From Paracoccaceae bacterium (GTDB lineage Bacteria > Pseudomonadota > Alphaproteobacteria > Rhodobacterales > Rhodobacteraceae): a stretch of DNA of 64,000 nt. Location of the stretch: the NCBI GenBank assembly GCA_014762635.1, contig JABURR010000094.1, positions 62,001-126,000 on the forward strand, written 5' to 3'. Below are positions 27,326 to 37,100 of the stretch, in pieces. Under the pieces are notes generated by a model. It did no database searches, was not told the DNA's origin, and saw only the letters and a program-made list of their open reading frames with translations. Positions within the stretch are counted from its first letter, which is position 1. Every line of letters begins with the position of its first letter. The translations under genes were made by a program, and so were the position numbers.

Positions 27326-28575
27326 CCCGCCTCCTGCAAGCGCCGGACCATCTCCGCCACCGCTGCCTCGCGCCCCTCGGGGTCGTAGAAGGAGCCTTTC
27401 ACCTGGATCGTCCCAAGGGCCCGTTCAAAGCTGGAAAAGAAGGCCCGGTCCACAGGTTCGGGCCTTTGCCAGAACCGGTCCAGCCCGGCCTGATGGGTCA
27501 GCCCCGGCAGATCGTAGATCGCCAGCCCCAGCGCACAGACCGGAACGCCCGCGCGCAGGGCATGGATCCCGGTGGTGGAATTCACGGTGACCAGCCCGGC
27601 GCTGCCCGCGATCCACGCCTCCAGATTTCCGCCACGCACGGTGTGAACGCGCGACTCGATCTCCGCACTGAGAGCCATCCGGGCAACCCGCGCGAACCAG
27701 CGGCCCAGCCCGTTGTCGAGCGGATGGAGCTTCACCACGAGTTCCAGGCCCGGTGGGCTGAAGCGCGCGAAGGAGGAGATGACCTCTTCGAGGAAATCCC
27801 GCAGATCCCGGTAGGGTGAGGCCGCGCGGATCTGGTAATCCGTCGCCATCTGCAGGGCCACGAGGATATAGCGGCGATGGTCCCGCCGCATTTCCCGTTG
27901 CAACGCTATCGCCCGCGCCTCGCGCCGCCGCGCCAGCACAAGCTCAGGAAGCCAGCTCAGGTAGTCGAACGGCGGCCAGACCGCCCGGTCGCTTCGGTAG
28001 AAGGGATAGAGCAGACGCCCGGCTTCGGCTGACAGGTGGAACGAAACCTCCTGCGTGGCCTCTGCGGCAAAGGAATGGCTGTAGCGCTGCACCGTATCGG
28101 GCTTCGGCGCGTGACCCGCAAGCGCTTCAATCGCATTCCGGTCACGCGGAAAGGACGACCAAGGCCCCATCCCGCCGGGTTCAAGGGTCAACCAATCCGG
28201 TCGCAGGTAGCCATGCTCCACGGCCCAGGTTCGGCAGCCCACCCCCTCAGCCCCCTCGCGCCCGACCACGTGATAGGGCTGGCGGTCGGCGTAATAGAGC
28301 ACATCCGTCACCCCCTCGGTTAGGATCAGCCGCTCCAGCCACCCGCGCCATGCCGAGAACCGGCCCCGAAAACTGATGGCCCCGCCCGCATCCCAGAACA
28401 GCGCATCGGCGAGGCAAAAATGAACCTTAACCACCCGGTAACCCTGCGCCTGCAAGCCTTGCGCCAGCCGGGGCCAGAACCGCGAGGGATGGCCTTGCAA
28501 GAACAGGAACACGCGGCGCTCGTTTCGGAACTGGGTGGCCCGCACCCCCTGCAAATGAAGATCGTGAAGTGTCAT
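27322..28575 (-). CDS. KpsS-like capsule polysaccharide protein (paralogue A)
   Basis: 417 residues from ATG 28575; upstream in-frame codons belong to the divergent gene. It has the Capsule_synth (KpsS/KpsC) pattern: FLFLQGHPSRFWPRLAQGL at the N terminus, AVEHGYLRPDWLTLEPGG, VVKLHPLDN, and SAGLVTVNSTTGIHALRAG with its conserved Asn-Ser-Thr. KpsS in E. coli adds the first Kdo to the lipid anchor of group 2 capsules; rhizobial RkpJ is a homologue. Its start codon lies only 20 bp from that of a divergent paralogue. Confidence 0.85.
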   Translation of the reverse strand: MTLHDLHLQGVRATQFRNERRVFLFLQGHPSRFWPRLAQGLQAQGYRVVKVHFCLADALFWDAGGAISFRGRFSAWRGWLERLILTEGVTDVLYYADRQPYHVVGREGAEGVGCRTWAVEHGYLRPDWLTLEPGGMGPWSSFPRDRNAIEALAGHAPKPDTVQRYSHSFAAEATQEVSFHLSAEAGRLLYPFYRSDRAVWPPFDYLSWLPELVLARRREARAIALQREMRRDHRRYILVALQMATDYQIRAASPYRDLRDFLEEVISSFARFSPPGLELVVKLHPLDNGLGRWFARVARMALSAEIESRVHTVRGGNLEAWIAGSAGLVTVNSTTGIHALRAGVPVCALGLAIYDLPGLTHQAGLDRFWQRPEPVDRAFFSSFERALGTIQVKGSFYDPEGREAAVAEMVRRLQEAG

Positions 28576-28595
28576 GAGACCGAAGACCTCCGACG

Positions 28596-29831
28596 ATGTT
28601 CGACCAAAGCCCACCTGACATTCTTGACGGGCGCAGGCTCGTCTTCCTGCAAGGCCCATCCTCGCCCTTCTTCGGACGTGTCGCCCGCGCCTGCCAGGCG
28701 CTCGGGGCCGAGACCCTGCGGATCGGTTTCGCCCCGGGCGACCGTCTTTACTGGCCCGCTCGGGCCGGGCGCTACATCGCCTACCGGGGGCGCCCCGAGG
28801 ACTTTCCCGGATGGCTGGAAAAGACACTGTTCGCGATCGACGCCACGGATCTGGTCATGCTCGGGGATGGGCGGCCCTATCATCGCATGGCGATCGACCT
28901 GCTGCGCGGAACGCCCGGCGGCCCGACCCCGTGGATCGTCGAACAAGGCTACATGCGCCCCGACCTTATCGCCATCGAACCTTGGGGGCGCGGTGCGCGA
29001 TCGACCATCCCAAAGGCGTTCAGACAAGAAATTCCATCCCCGCCCCCCGCGTTGCCGAGCGCCCCGCCTGCGGATTCCTTCCTCCGCTATGGGCTTCTGG
29101 ACATGGGCTACCACCTGCCCAACCTGTTCTTGGGCCCTTTGCTGTACCCCCACTACCGACCCTACGCGCTGGACGGGCCGGTCCGGGAATATGCCGGATG
29201 GGCTGCCAAGGCCCTGCATCGGCCCCTGCGCCGACAGATGACGGTAAAGGCCCAAGCCCGCATCGCGCAGCACACAGGGCCGATTTTTCTGTTTCCGCTG
29301 CAACTCGCCACGGATTTCCAGTTGCGGCGCGATGGAACCGGGGCGCCGCAGGAACAGGTGATCGATCAAGTTCTGACCTCCTTCCACGCCCATGCCCCGA
29401 AGGACGCGCTGTTGGTGATCAAGGAGCACCCGCTCGACAACACGCTTCGGCCTTGGTGGCGGGCGGCGGATCGAAACGAGCCGAGCGTCTTTTACCTGCC
29501 CTCGGGCGATATCTCGGTGCTGCTTGCCCGTGTCAGTGGCGTCGTCACGATCAACAGCACCGTGGGCCTTGCCGCGATCCTGCATGGCATTCCATGCCAT
29601 GTTCTGGGTCGCGCGATCTTTGACATGCCGGAACTGACCCACAGCGGCGATCCCGACCGGTTCTGGACTGAGCCGATGACGCCCGATCCCGCGTTTGCCA
29701 AGCGGTTCGCGGGGTTTCTCATGCACTACCATGTGCCCGGCACCTTCGACGGGCCCGGCGCCAAGGTTGGGGCCGAGAACGTCGCGAAACGCTTGGCGCG
29801 ACCCTTTCCGACACTCACTCATCGGACCTGA
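28596..29831 (+). CDS. KpsS-like capsule polysaccharide protein (paralogue B)
   Basis: 411 residues. It shares the block order of paralogue A: FLQGPSSPFFGRVARA, IVEQGYMRPDLIAIEPWG, LLVIKEHPLDNT and SGVVTINSTVGLAAILHG, so the two arose by duplication. A lipid-linked Kdo or related transferase role is inferred from KpsS. It is the only plus-strand gene in the capsule locus, lying head-to-head with paralogue A and overlapping the oxoamine synthase gene tail-to-tail by 13 bp, with no space for an ordinary promoter. Confidence 0.85.
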   Translation: MFDQSPPDILDGRRLVFLQGPSSPFFGRVARACQALGAETLRIGFAPGDRLYWPARAGRYIAYRGRPEDFPGWLEKTLFAIDATDLVMLGDGRPYHRMAIDLLRGTPGGPTPWIVEQGYMRPDLIAIEPWGRGARSTIPKAFRQEIPSPPPALPSAPPADSFLRYGLLDMGYHLPNLFLGPLLYPHYRPYALDGPVREYAGWAAKALHRPLRRQMTVKAQARIAQHTGPIFLFPLQLATDFQLRRDGTGAPQEQVIDQVLTSFHAHAPKDALLVIKEHPLDNTLRPWWRAADRNEPSVFYLPSGDISVLLARVSGVVTINSTVGLAAILHGIPCHVLGRAIFDMPELTHSGDPDRFWTEPMTPDPAFAKRFAGFLMHYHVPGTFDGPGAKVGAENVAKRLARPFPTLTHRT

Positions 29832-31126
29832 CCCGCGAACTTCGGGGCATGTGGCAGCCAATGCGCCGTCGCGGCCACGGCCTCGCGGATCATCCCCTCG
29901 TCATGGTTGACGGTGACGAAGAACCGCAAGCGCGCTGCCCGGTCCGGCACCGCGGGAGCCATCACCGGCATCACGTTGATCCCCTCGTCCAGCAGCTTGC
30001 CCGAGAGCCACGCAGCGCGGTGGGAACTTCCGACCATCACCGGGATCACCGCGTATCCCTGCGCCGGGCCGTAATCGAGACCGGCGGATCGCGCCACCTC
30101 GAGGAAGCGGCGAGAGAGGGCGCGCAGCTTTTGAACCCGGTCAGGTTCCCGCTCCAGCACTGCAAGCGCCGCCGAAGCGGCCCCGGCCATCGGCGGCGGC
30201 AGGCCCACTGAATAGACGAACCCTGGCGCGGTGTGGCGCAAAAGGTCGATCAACTCGGCGCGTCCGCCGATCACCCCGCCGCAGGAGGCCAGCGCCTTCG
30301 AAAGCGTCCCCATGCGGATGTCGATACCGGCCGGATCGATGCCCTGTTCCTCGGGCAACCCCCGGCCCGTGGCACCCAGCACGCCCAGCCCATGTGCCTC
30401 GTCCAGCATCAGCCAGGCATCGTGCTCCCGCGCCAGGGCCACATATTGCGCCAGATCCGGGCAATCGCCATCCATGGAATAGAGCGACTCAATGGCGATC
30501 AGTGCGCGGCCATATCGCGACCGATTCAAGCAAAGCCAATCCCCCAGCCAGCGCCAATCACTGTGCGGCACCGGTTGGTGCGTGGCACCCGAGGTGCGAA
30601 TGCCCTCGTAGATCGAGTTATGCGCCAGCGCATCCGACAGCACCACGTCACCCGGCCCCACGAGGCTGCGGATCACCGCGACATTCGCCGCGTGGCCCGA
30701 AACAAAGGTCAGCGCCGCCTCCACCCCGAGGAACTCGGCCAGTTGCCGCTCGAGTTCTCCATGACAGGCCGCCTCTCCGCCCACGAGGCGCGAGGCCCCG
30801 GCCGATGCGCCCCAGGTTTCCGTGGCCCTGGCCATGGCTGTCATGACCTCCGGTCTTCGGTAAAGCCCGAGGTAATCATAGGACGAAAAGTCCCGAACCC
30901 AGCGCCCGCCAATCCTGACCTCGGCCCCCCGCCGGGCTTCGACGATGCGGTCGAACGGCGAAACCAGACCCAGTTGCGCGGCGGCGCTCCGGATCATCTC
31001 CATGCGGCGGAGCGCTGGCAAAGTGCAGAACTCGCGCGCTGACACCGTGCCTGAACCCGACGCCGACGGCATGTCACCGCGCCGTTTCTCCAATTGAGCG
31101 AGCAAATCCCGGGTCTCGGGCGTCAT
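29819..31126 (-). CDS. Alpha-oxoamine synthase (RkpG/AONS-like), PLP-dependent
   Basis: 435 residues, longer than biotin-pathway BioF by an N-terminal extension of about 50. The core is intact: the AHNS histidine (H169), DEAH (D242, H245) and the PLP lysine K277 in GTLSKALAS. The family condenses an amino acid with an acyl thioester, losing CO2. Here the gene overlaps the polyketide synthase stop by 4 bp, so the acyl donor is probably the ACP-bound chain. The arrangement is that of rhizobial rkpA-rkpG, where these proteins are needed for K-antigen capsule. It could also be described as BioF- or serine palmitoyltransferase-like. Confidence 0.85.
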   Translation of the reverse strand: MTPETRDLLAQLEKRRGDMPSASGSGTVSAREFCTLPALRRMEMIRSAAAQLGLVSPFDRIVEARRGAEVRIGGRWVRDFSSYDYLGLYRRPEVMTAMARATETWGASAGASRLVGGEAACHGELERQLAEFLGVEAALTFVSGHAANVAVIRSLVGPGDVVLSDALAHNSIYEGIRTSGATHQPVPHSDWRWLGDWLCLNRSRYGRALIAIESLYSMDGDCPDLAQYVALAREHDAWLMLDEAHGLGVLGATGRGLPEEQGIDPAGIDIRMGTLSKALASCGGVIGGRAELIDLLRHTAPGFVYSVGLPPPMAGAASAALAVLEREPDRVQKLRALSRRFLEVARSAGLDYGPAQGYAVIPVMVGSSHRAAWLSGKLLDEGINVMPVMAPAVPDRAARLRFFVTVNHDEGMIREAVAATAHWLPHAPKFAGQVR

Positions 31127-34100
31127 GCGCTGTCCTCCATCGCAAGATGCTGCCGAGCCAGCCTCTCGGCCTCGTCTGGCCCGTGGCAGGGGGCCACGAT
31201 CAACCGGGCGATCTCGCCCAGGGTCAGCGCCTCGAGCCCCGGAAGGGCCAGGTCAGCCCCCAAAACCTCCTCCGTCGACAGGCGGAAACTCATCGCAGCA
31301 AGGCTGTCGACCCCGATCTCGCTCAAGCGGCGATGCACGTCGATCTCTGCCGGGTCCTGCCGCAGAAGACGTCCCAGTTCCTCCTGCAGAACCGCCAGAA
31401 CCTTGCCCCGCGCTTCCTTCGGCCCGAGATCGGCGATCAGCGCCCGAAGATCGCGCAGCGACTCTGCCCGCTCCGGCAAGTCCATCAGCTCAAACAGCGG
31501 ACCGGCCAGAACCGGCAAATCCTGCCGCAACCGCGCCCAGCGCATCGGCGCGATGGTGAGCGTCGCACCCGGATCTTCCGCGCGCAGGACCTCTTCCAGC
31601 CGATCCAGCGCCTGCCTCACCGTCATCGGTTCGGCCCAGACCCCAAGCCTTTCGCGCAGTTCCGGGTCCCGCGACAAGAGACCGACATCTGCGATCGGGC
31701 CGAATGCGATGGCCAAGGCGGGCAGCCCCTCGGCCCATCGCCTCTTGGCCAGCCCCTCCATGAAGGCATTTGCTGCCGCATAGGCACCCTGCCCGGGCGT
31801 GCCGATCCGGGCCGAGACGGACCCGAAGAACCACAGGTGACGTGGGTCCAAGCAGCGCGCGAGCCGGTCCATGTTGCACGCGCCCGCCACCTTGGGCGCC
31901 AGAACCCGGGCGATCCGCTCCGCATCCACAGCATCAAGGGGCGCATCATCATAGACACCCGCGCAATGCACCGCCCCGGAAAGCCCCCCGTTTTCGGCGA
32001 TTTCCTCCGCCAAGGCATCCATCGCAGCGGCATCTGCCACGTCGCAGGTTCGGACCTCGACCGACACGCCGGTACGTCGGAGATGATCAAGGGCCGAACC
32101 GTCCGCCTGCCCGCTGCGGCCTATTAGCCACAACCGGGTCGCGCCCTTGTCCGCCAACCATTCCGCGACGGCGAGGCCCACGCCGGATGTTCCGCCGGTG
32201 ATCAACCAGTTGCCGTAAAAATCCAGAGTCGATGATGACCCTTGCGGAACCGGCTCTCGGGGCGGCTCGACGATAACCTTCCCGATATGCCCGGCATCCC
32301 GCATGAGCCTGAACGCCTCACCCACGTCCTCCGCCGGAAACGCCCGGAATGGGAGCGGCTGGAGCCGCTTCTCGGTCAGATTTTTCGCAAGGCGGGCGAG
32401 GACCGGTCGCAGGACTTCTGGCCGCGCGGCCAGAACCTCGTCAAGATCGAGGGCGAAGTAGCTCACGTTCCGCCGCAGCGCACGGGTGTGCAAAGGCGCA
32501 TTCTCCGCGAAGTCGCGTTTGCCCAACTCGACAAAACGCCCGAACGGCCCGAGGTACGCCAGGCTTCGGGCGCCCCCCTCGCCGGACAGGCTGTTCAGCA
32601 CCACGTCCACGCCGCGCCCTTCGGTGACATTGCGCACCAGATCCTCGACCGCGCCGGATCGGCTGTCGGCCACGTGATCGATACCCAAGGCCCGCAGAAA
32701 ACGCCGCTTCTCCGGGCTGCCCGCCGTGGCGATGACCTTGGCGTCGGCGGCTCTTGCGATCTGAACGGCCGCGAAGCCGACACCCCCCGCCGCCCCGTGG
32801 ATCAAAACGATTTCGCCCCGGGTCAGGCGGGCCAGCTCCGTCAAGGCGTAGTCGGCGGTCAGGAAAGCGACCGGAAGGGTCCCCCCCGCTTGTGGCGTCA
32901 CGTCAGGGGGCAGCGCCAGCACCATGCCTTCGGGCACCGTGACATGGCTCGCGAAGGCATCCGGCGCGATGCAGGCGACGGGTTGCCCCACCTGCAGACC
33001 CGTGTCCGGGCCCGCGCGCAGAACATGGCCGGTACATTCCATCCCGAGTCCTGTGCCGAGATATCCGTTCTCGACCATTTCCGGCGGCAGTAGCCCTTGG
33101 GCCAGCATCACGTCGCGGAAATTGAGCGCCGTAGCCGTGACCTCGATTTCCACCTCGCCCGGGCCAGGGGCACGGCGTGACGCAATCTCCCAGGTGAAGC
33201 CCTCAAGCCGCAGATTGCGCCGCGCGAGGGAAAGTTTCCATCTTCCCTCTGGCTTGGACGGTTCGCGTTCGGCCTTTGGTACGATTCTCGGGGTGAAGGC
33301 CCCCTCGGGCGTGACGCGCAGTTCGACCTCCTCCGATCGGGATATCAGGTCTGCCAACCGTGCGTGCGCCACCGCCCCGGAAACGATCACCGCGCGCATA
33401 TCGCAGCCGGATTCGTTTGCCAGAACCCGGCGCCAGGCAAAGAGCATGTCGGCCTCTGGACCGCCACAGGCGAGAAGCCAGATCGGGCTGCACGGCCGCT
33501 TTTCACGGCATTGGTTCAGGATACCGGCCATGACGGCTGCGATCCCGTCCCCCTCGACCGCCCAAACCGGGATGGCGCCTTCACCAGCTTCCGTGACTCG
33601 CCGGAGGCCCTCGGCCAACGGCCCTGTCCCCCTGATATCCAGCGCCCGGAGATTTGGCTCGGCCGCGCTGCCTTTCCGGTGCAGCGCGACAACCCCCGGG
33701 GAGCTCTCCAGCACCGTCCGTTCGAGGTCCAAACCACTGGCCCGGAAATCCGCCTCCAGCCGCGTGAGGCTACATCCAAAGGCGTCCGGCTGGCCAATCT
33801 GGCCAAGCTCGTCGGGCGCGCCCTCGAGGCAGAGCGTTTCAACCGACCTGGCGGCGATCCGGGCGACGTCCTCACGGGTTTCGGCTGATGCCCATCGGGA
33901 GAGGCCCAACCCTACCACCAGATCGAATCGGGTCGACCTCAGGTCGCCCAGCGCAGCCAGGCGGACCCGGCCCAGTTCCGAACGCGCCCGGTGCGGTCCG
34001 GCACCCTGTTCCGGCACGATGGTCAGGTGAGCCCCATGCCGGCGAGCGGCGGCGGCCAGAGACGGCGGTACATCCCCCACGAGAAGAATCCGACGCGGTG

Positions 34101-37100
34101 CGCCCTTTTTGGCCCCGTCCAGAACCGCCGATGCCGCGCGAACAAGATCAAAGGTTGGCCGCCCCCCGGCCCCCTCCACAGCCGCCAATCCCGTCCAAAG
34201 CAGGTCACTCGCGCCCGGCGCGGCCTCCGCGATGGCCCGAAGGATCGTGTTCGCCTCGGGCCAGGGGCATTTGCCCGTGGACAGGTTTCCGAGCCGGTTG
34301 CTGGCATCCCATGCAAGTCGCGCGCCCAACGCCTCGCGTAAAAGGTTTTCCGGGCATTTGGCGTCATCCTGCAGTGCCATCTTCCGGATCACCGGACCAA
34401 GGAACGGGGACGTGCCGCCCGCCACCGGCACCTCGATCTCGTCCCAAAGGTCAGGCTCCGGCTTCGGGCTGGGCATGGGGCGGAGGCGCAGGCCGTCCAG
34501 CCACAAGAACACCCGTCCAGACCTCTCCGAGAACCGGATATCGGCGACAACACCTTCGCCAGCCTGCCGTCGGACAGTCACCTCCACGCCCGCGATCCGC
34601 CCGGGGCTGCCCATGCGCACCCGCTCCACGCCGGTCGGGATCAGGGCACCCCCCCGGCCTTGCCCGATGATCGCGGCCACCGCATGCAGCCCGGCATCCG
34701 CCGCGCAGGGGTCAAACAGGAGTTCCGGGTCGTTCGGCGGCAGGTCGATCCGGCCGAAAGCACGGCTCCCCTCGCATCGGACCGACGAAAGCCCCCTGAA
34801 CGCCGACCCGTAGTCCATGCCTGCCGACGCAAGCGCCGTGTAGAGTTCATCCGTAGGCTCGCCCTCGCCGGCCACCAGGCATTCGGTCCGTGCGGGGGAA
34901 GCCGTCAGAACGCTGGCGCGAGCGATCGTGGTGAATGTCCCGTCGCGCCCCGTTTCAAACGTCAACCGCCGCGATGGGGCATCGAACCGCGTCCGCGTTT
35001 CAAGAACATGGTCGTCAGGCACCTCCAGCGCCTGCAGGAAATCGACATCGCGCAATTCGACGCCCGTGCCACCCTCGCACTCACGCGCGGCGGCGGCCAG
35101 GGTTTCGAGGACTGCCGTCGCGGGGAAAAGAGCCCGCCCCCCGATCCGGTGATCCCCGAGCCAGGGGCGGCGAATGCGCGCGATATGCCCACTCCAGCAG
35201 GGGTGTTCCGCGTCCTGACGCGCGCCGAGAAACCCATGCGGCGGCCGCTGCCCGAACAGGTCTGCACCACGGGTCGGCTCAAACCGATAGTCCTTCCGAT
35301 CGAACGGATAGGGCGGCAGGTCCGGCATCGTCGCGGGTCGTTCCCCGAGCATCGCCGCCTCGTCCAGCGCGCCCCCTGCGGCGATCACGTCTCGGGCAAT
35401 CTCGTCGGGGTTCCGGGGCGGGTCGGTCTGGGACAATCCGGCGATTACCTGACCACTTGCTCCGACCTGTTCCAGCGTGTCTCGGATCGACCCCGCCAGA
35501 ACGGCCTTGGGAGAGACCTCCACGAATAATTCGAACCCATCCCCGGCCAATGCCTCCACGGTCTGCCGGAACGCGACCGGCTCCAGCGCATTGCGCCCCC
35601 AATAGCCCGCCGTCGGCGCCCCTTTGAACCGCTGACCTTGCCACCCCGAATAAAACGGAATCTGCGGGACGTGTGCCTTGATGCCCGCCAATGGACCAAC
35701 GATTTGATGCAATGGCGGAGCAAGCATCGGGTTGTGATAGGCATAGGGGACCGGTAGCCGCCGTGCCGCGATCCGGGCAGATTTTGCGGCCTGCAGAAGC
35801 GCCTCGACCACGCAGGGCTCACCGCTGACCGTGACATTGTCCGGCGCGTTCTCTGCGGCGATGGCAACGGGCAAAGCCTGCGTCTGGATGAGATTTTCCA
35901 CCGCGCCCCGCGATGCCGCCAGAACCGCCATGGCGCCGGTGCCGCGCAACGGCGCGAAGGCCGCCGCGCGGCTTGCGACCACTTTTGCACCCGCCGATTC
36001 CGACAGCGCCCCCACGACGACGGCAGCCGCGACCTCGCCCATTGAGTGGCCAAGAACCGCCGCCGGGCGCAGCCCCTTTGCGGCGAGGGCGCGACAGAGC
36101 GCGACCTGAAGGGCAAAGAGCAGGGGTTGCGCGACTTCGGCTCGGGTCAAGTCTAGCGAGGGGCCGGTCGTTAAAAGGCGCGACGTGATATCGACTCCAC
36201 CCGCCGCAACGATATGGCGTGCCACCCGCCGGAACACGCGGCGGAATACCGGGTCGTTTCGATACGTTTCCCGCGCCATGCCCCGCCAGAGGGCCCCGTT
36301 TCCGCAAAATACGAAGACCACGGGCATAGGTTCGGGGCGATTTGCTGCGCGGGGCACCCCAGAACCCTTGGTGGCTTGCGCGAGGGAGGCCCTGAGAGTC
36401 CCGGCGTCACCTGCGGGCAGGCACATTCGGAGCCGGTGGCGCGGAAGACACCGGTTGGCCGCCGCAACTGCACGGGATAGATCCGCGCCTTCGTTCCTGC
36501 AAACTTGCTGCCAATCCCTGGCCATGCTCTCCAACGCCGGACGCGTCGCAGCCGTCAGCAAAAGCGCTTTCGGCATCGGTGGAACTGGATGGGTCTTGCC
36601 CGGTGCCAAATCCGGTTGCCGGATCACCGCATGGGCATTTACCCCACCGAAGCCGAAGGCACTGACCCCGGCGAGCCAGGGGGATTGTCGTTCGGGCAAT
36701 GCGCGCGTTGCGTCTGGAAGGTCGAGGTTATGCGCCGCGAAGTCTATTGCCGGATTGGGCTGCGTGGCGTGCGGGACACCGGGCAGAATGCCGTTCTCAA
36801 GCGTCAACTGCGCCTTGATCAACCCAACCAGGCCTGCCGCCGGTTCGAGATGTCCGAAATGCGCCTTTGCCGCACCAAGAGGAAGCGGCATCGACCGGTT
36901 CTGCCCAAGGCTCTGGCCCAAGGCTGCGGCCTCGATCGGGTCGCCGACAGCGGTTCCGGTGCCATGTGCCTCCACAAAGGCAAGGTCCTCGGGGGAGGCG
37001 CCTGCCGCGGCCAGCGTCGACGCGACCAGCGCCGCCTGCCGCTCCCGCGAGGGATGCGCCAAGGCGGTTCCGGCGCCGTCGCTGTTTGTTGCCGTAGCGC

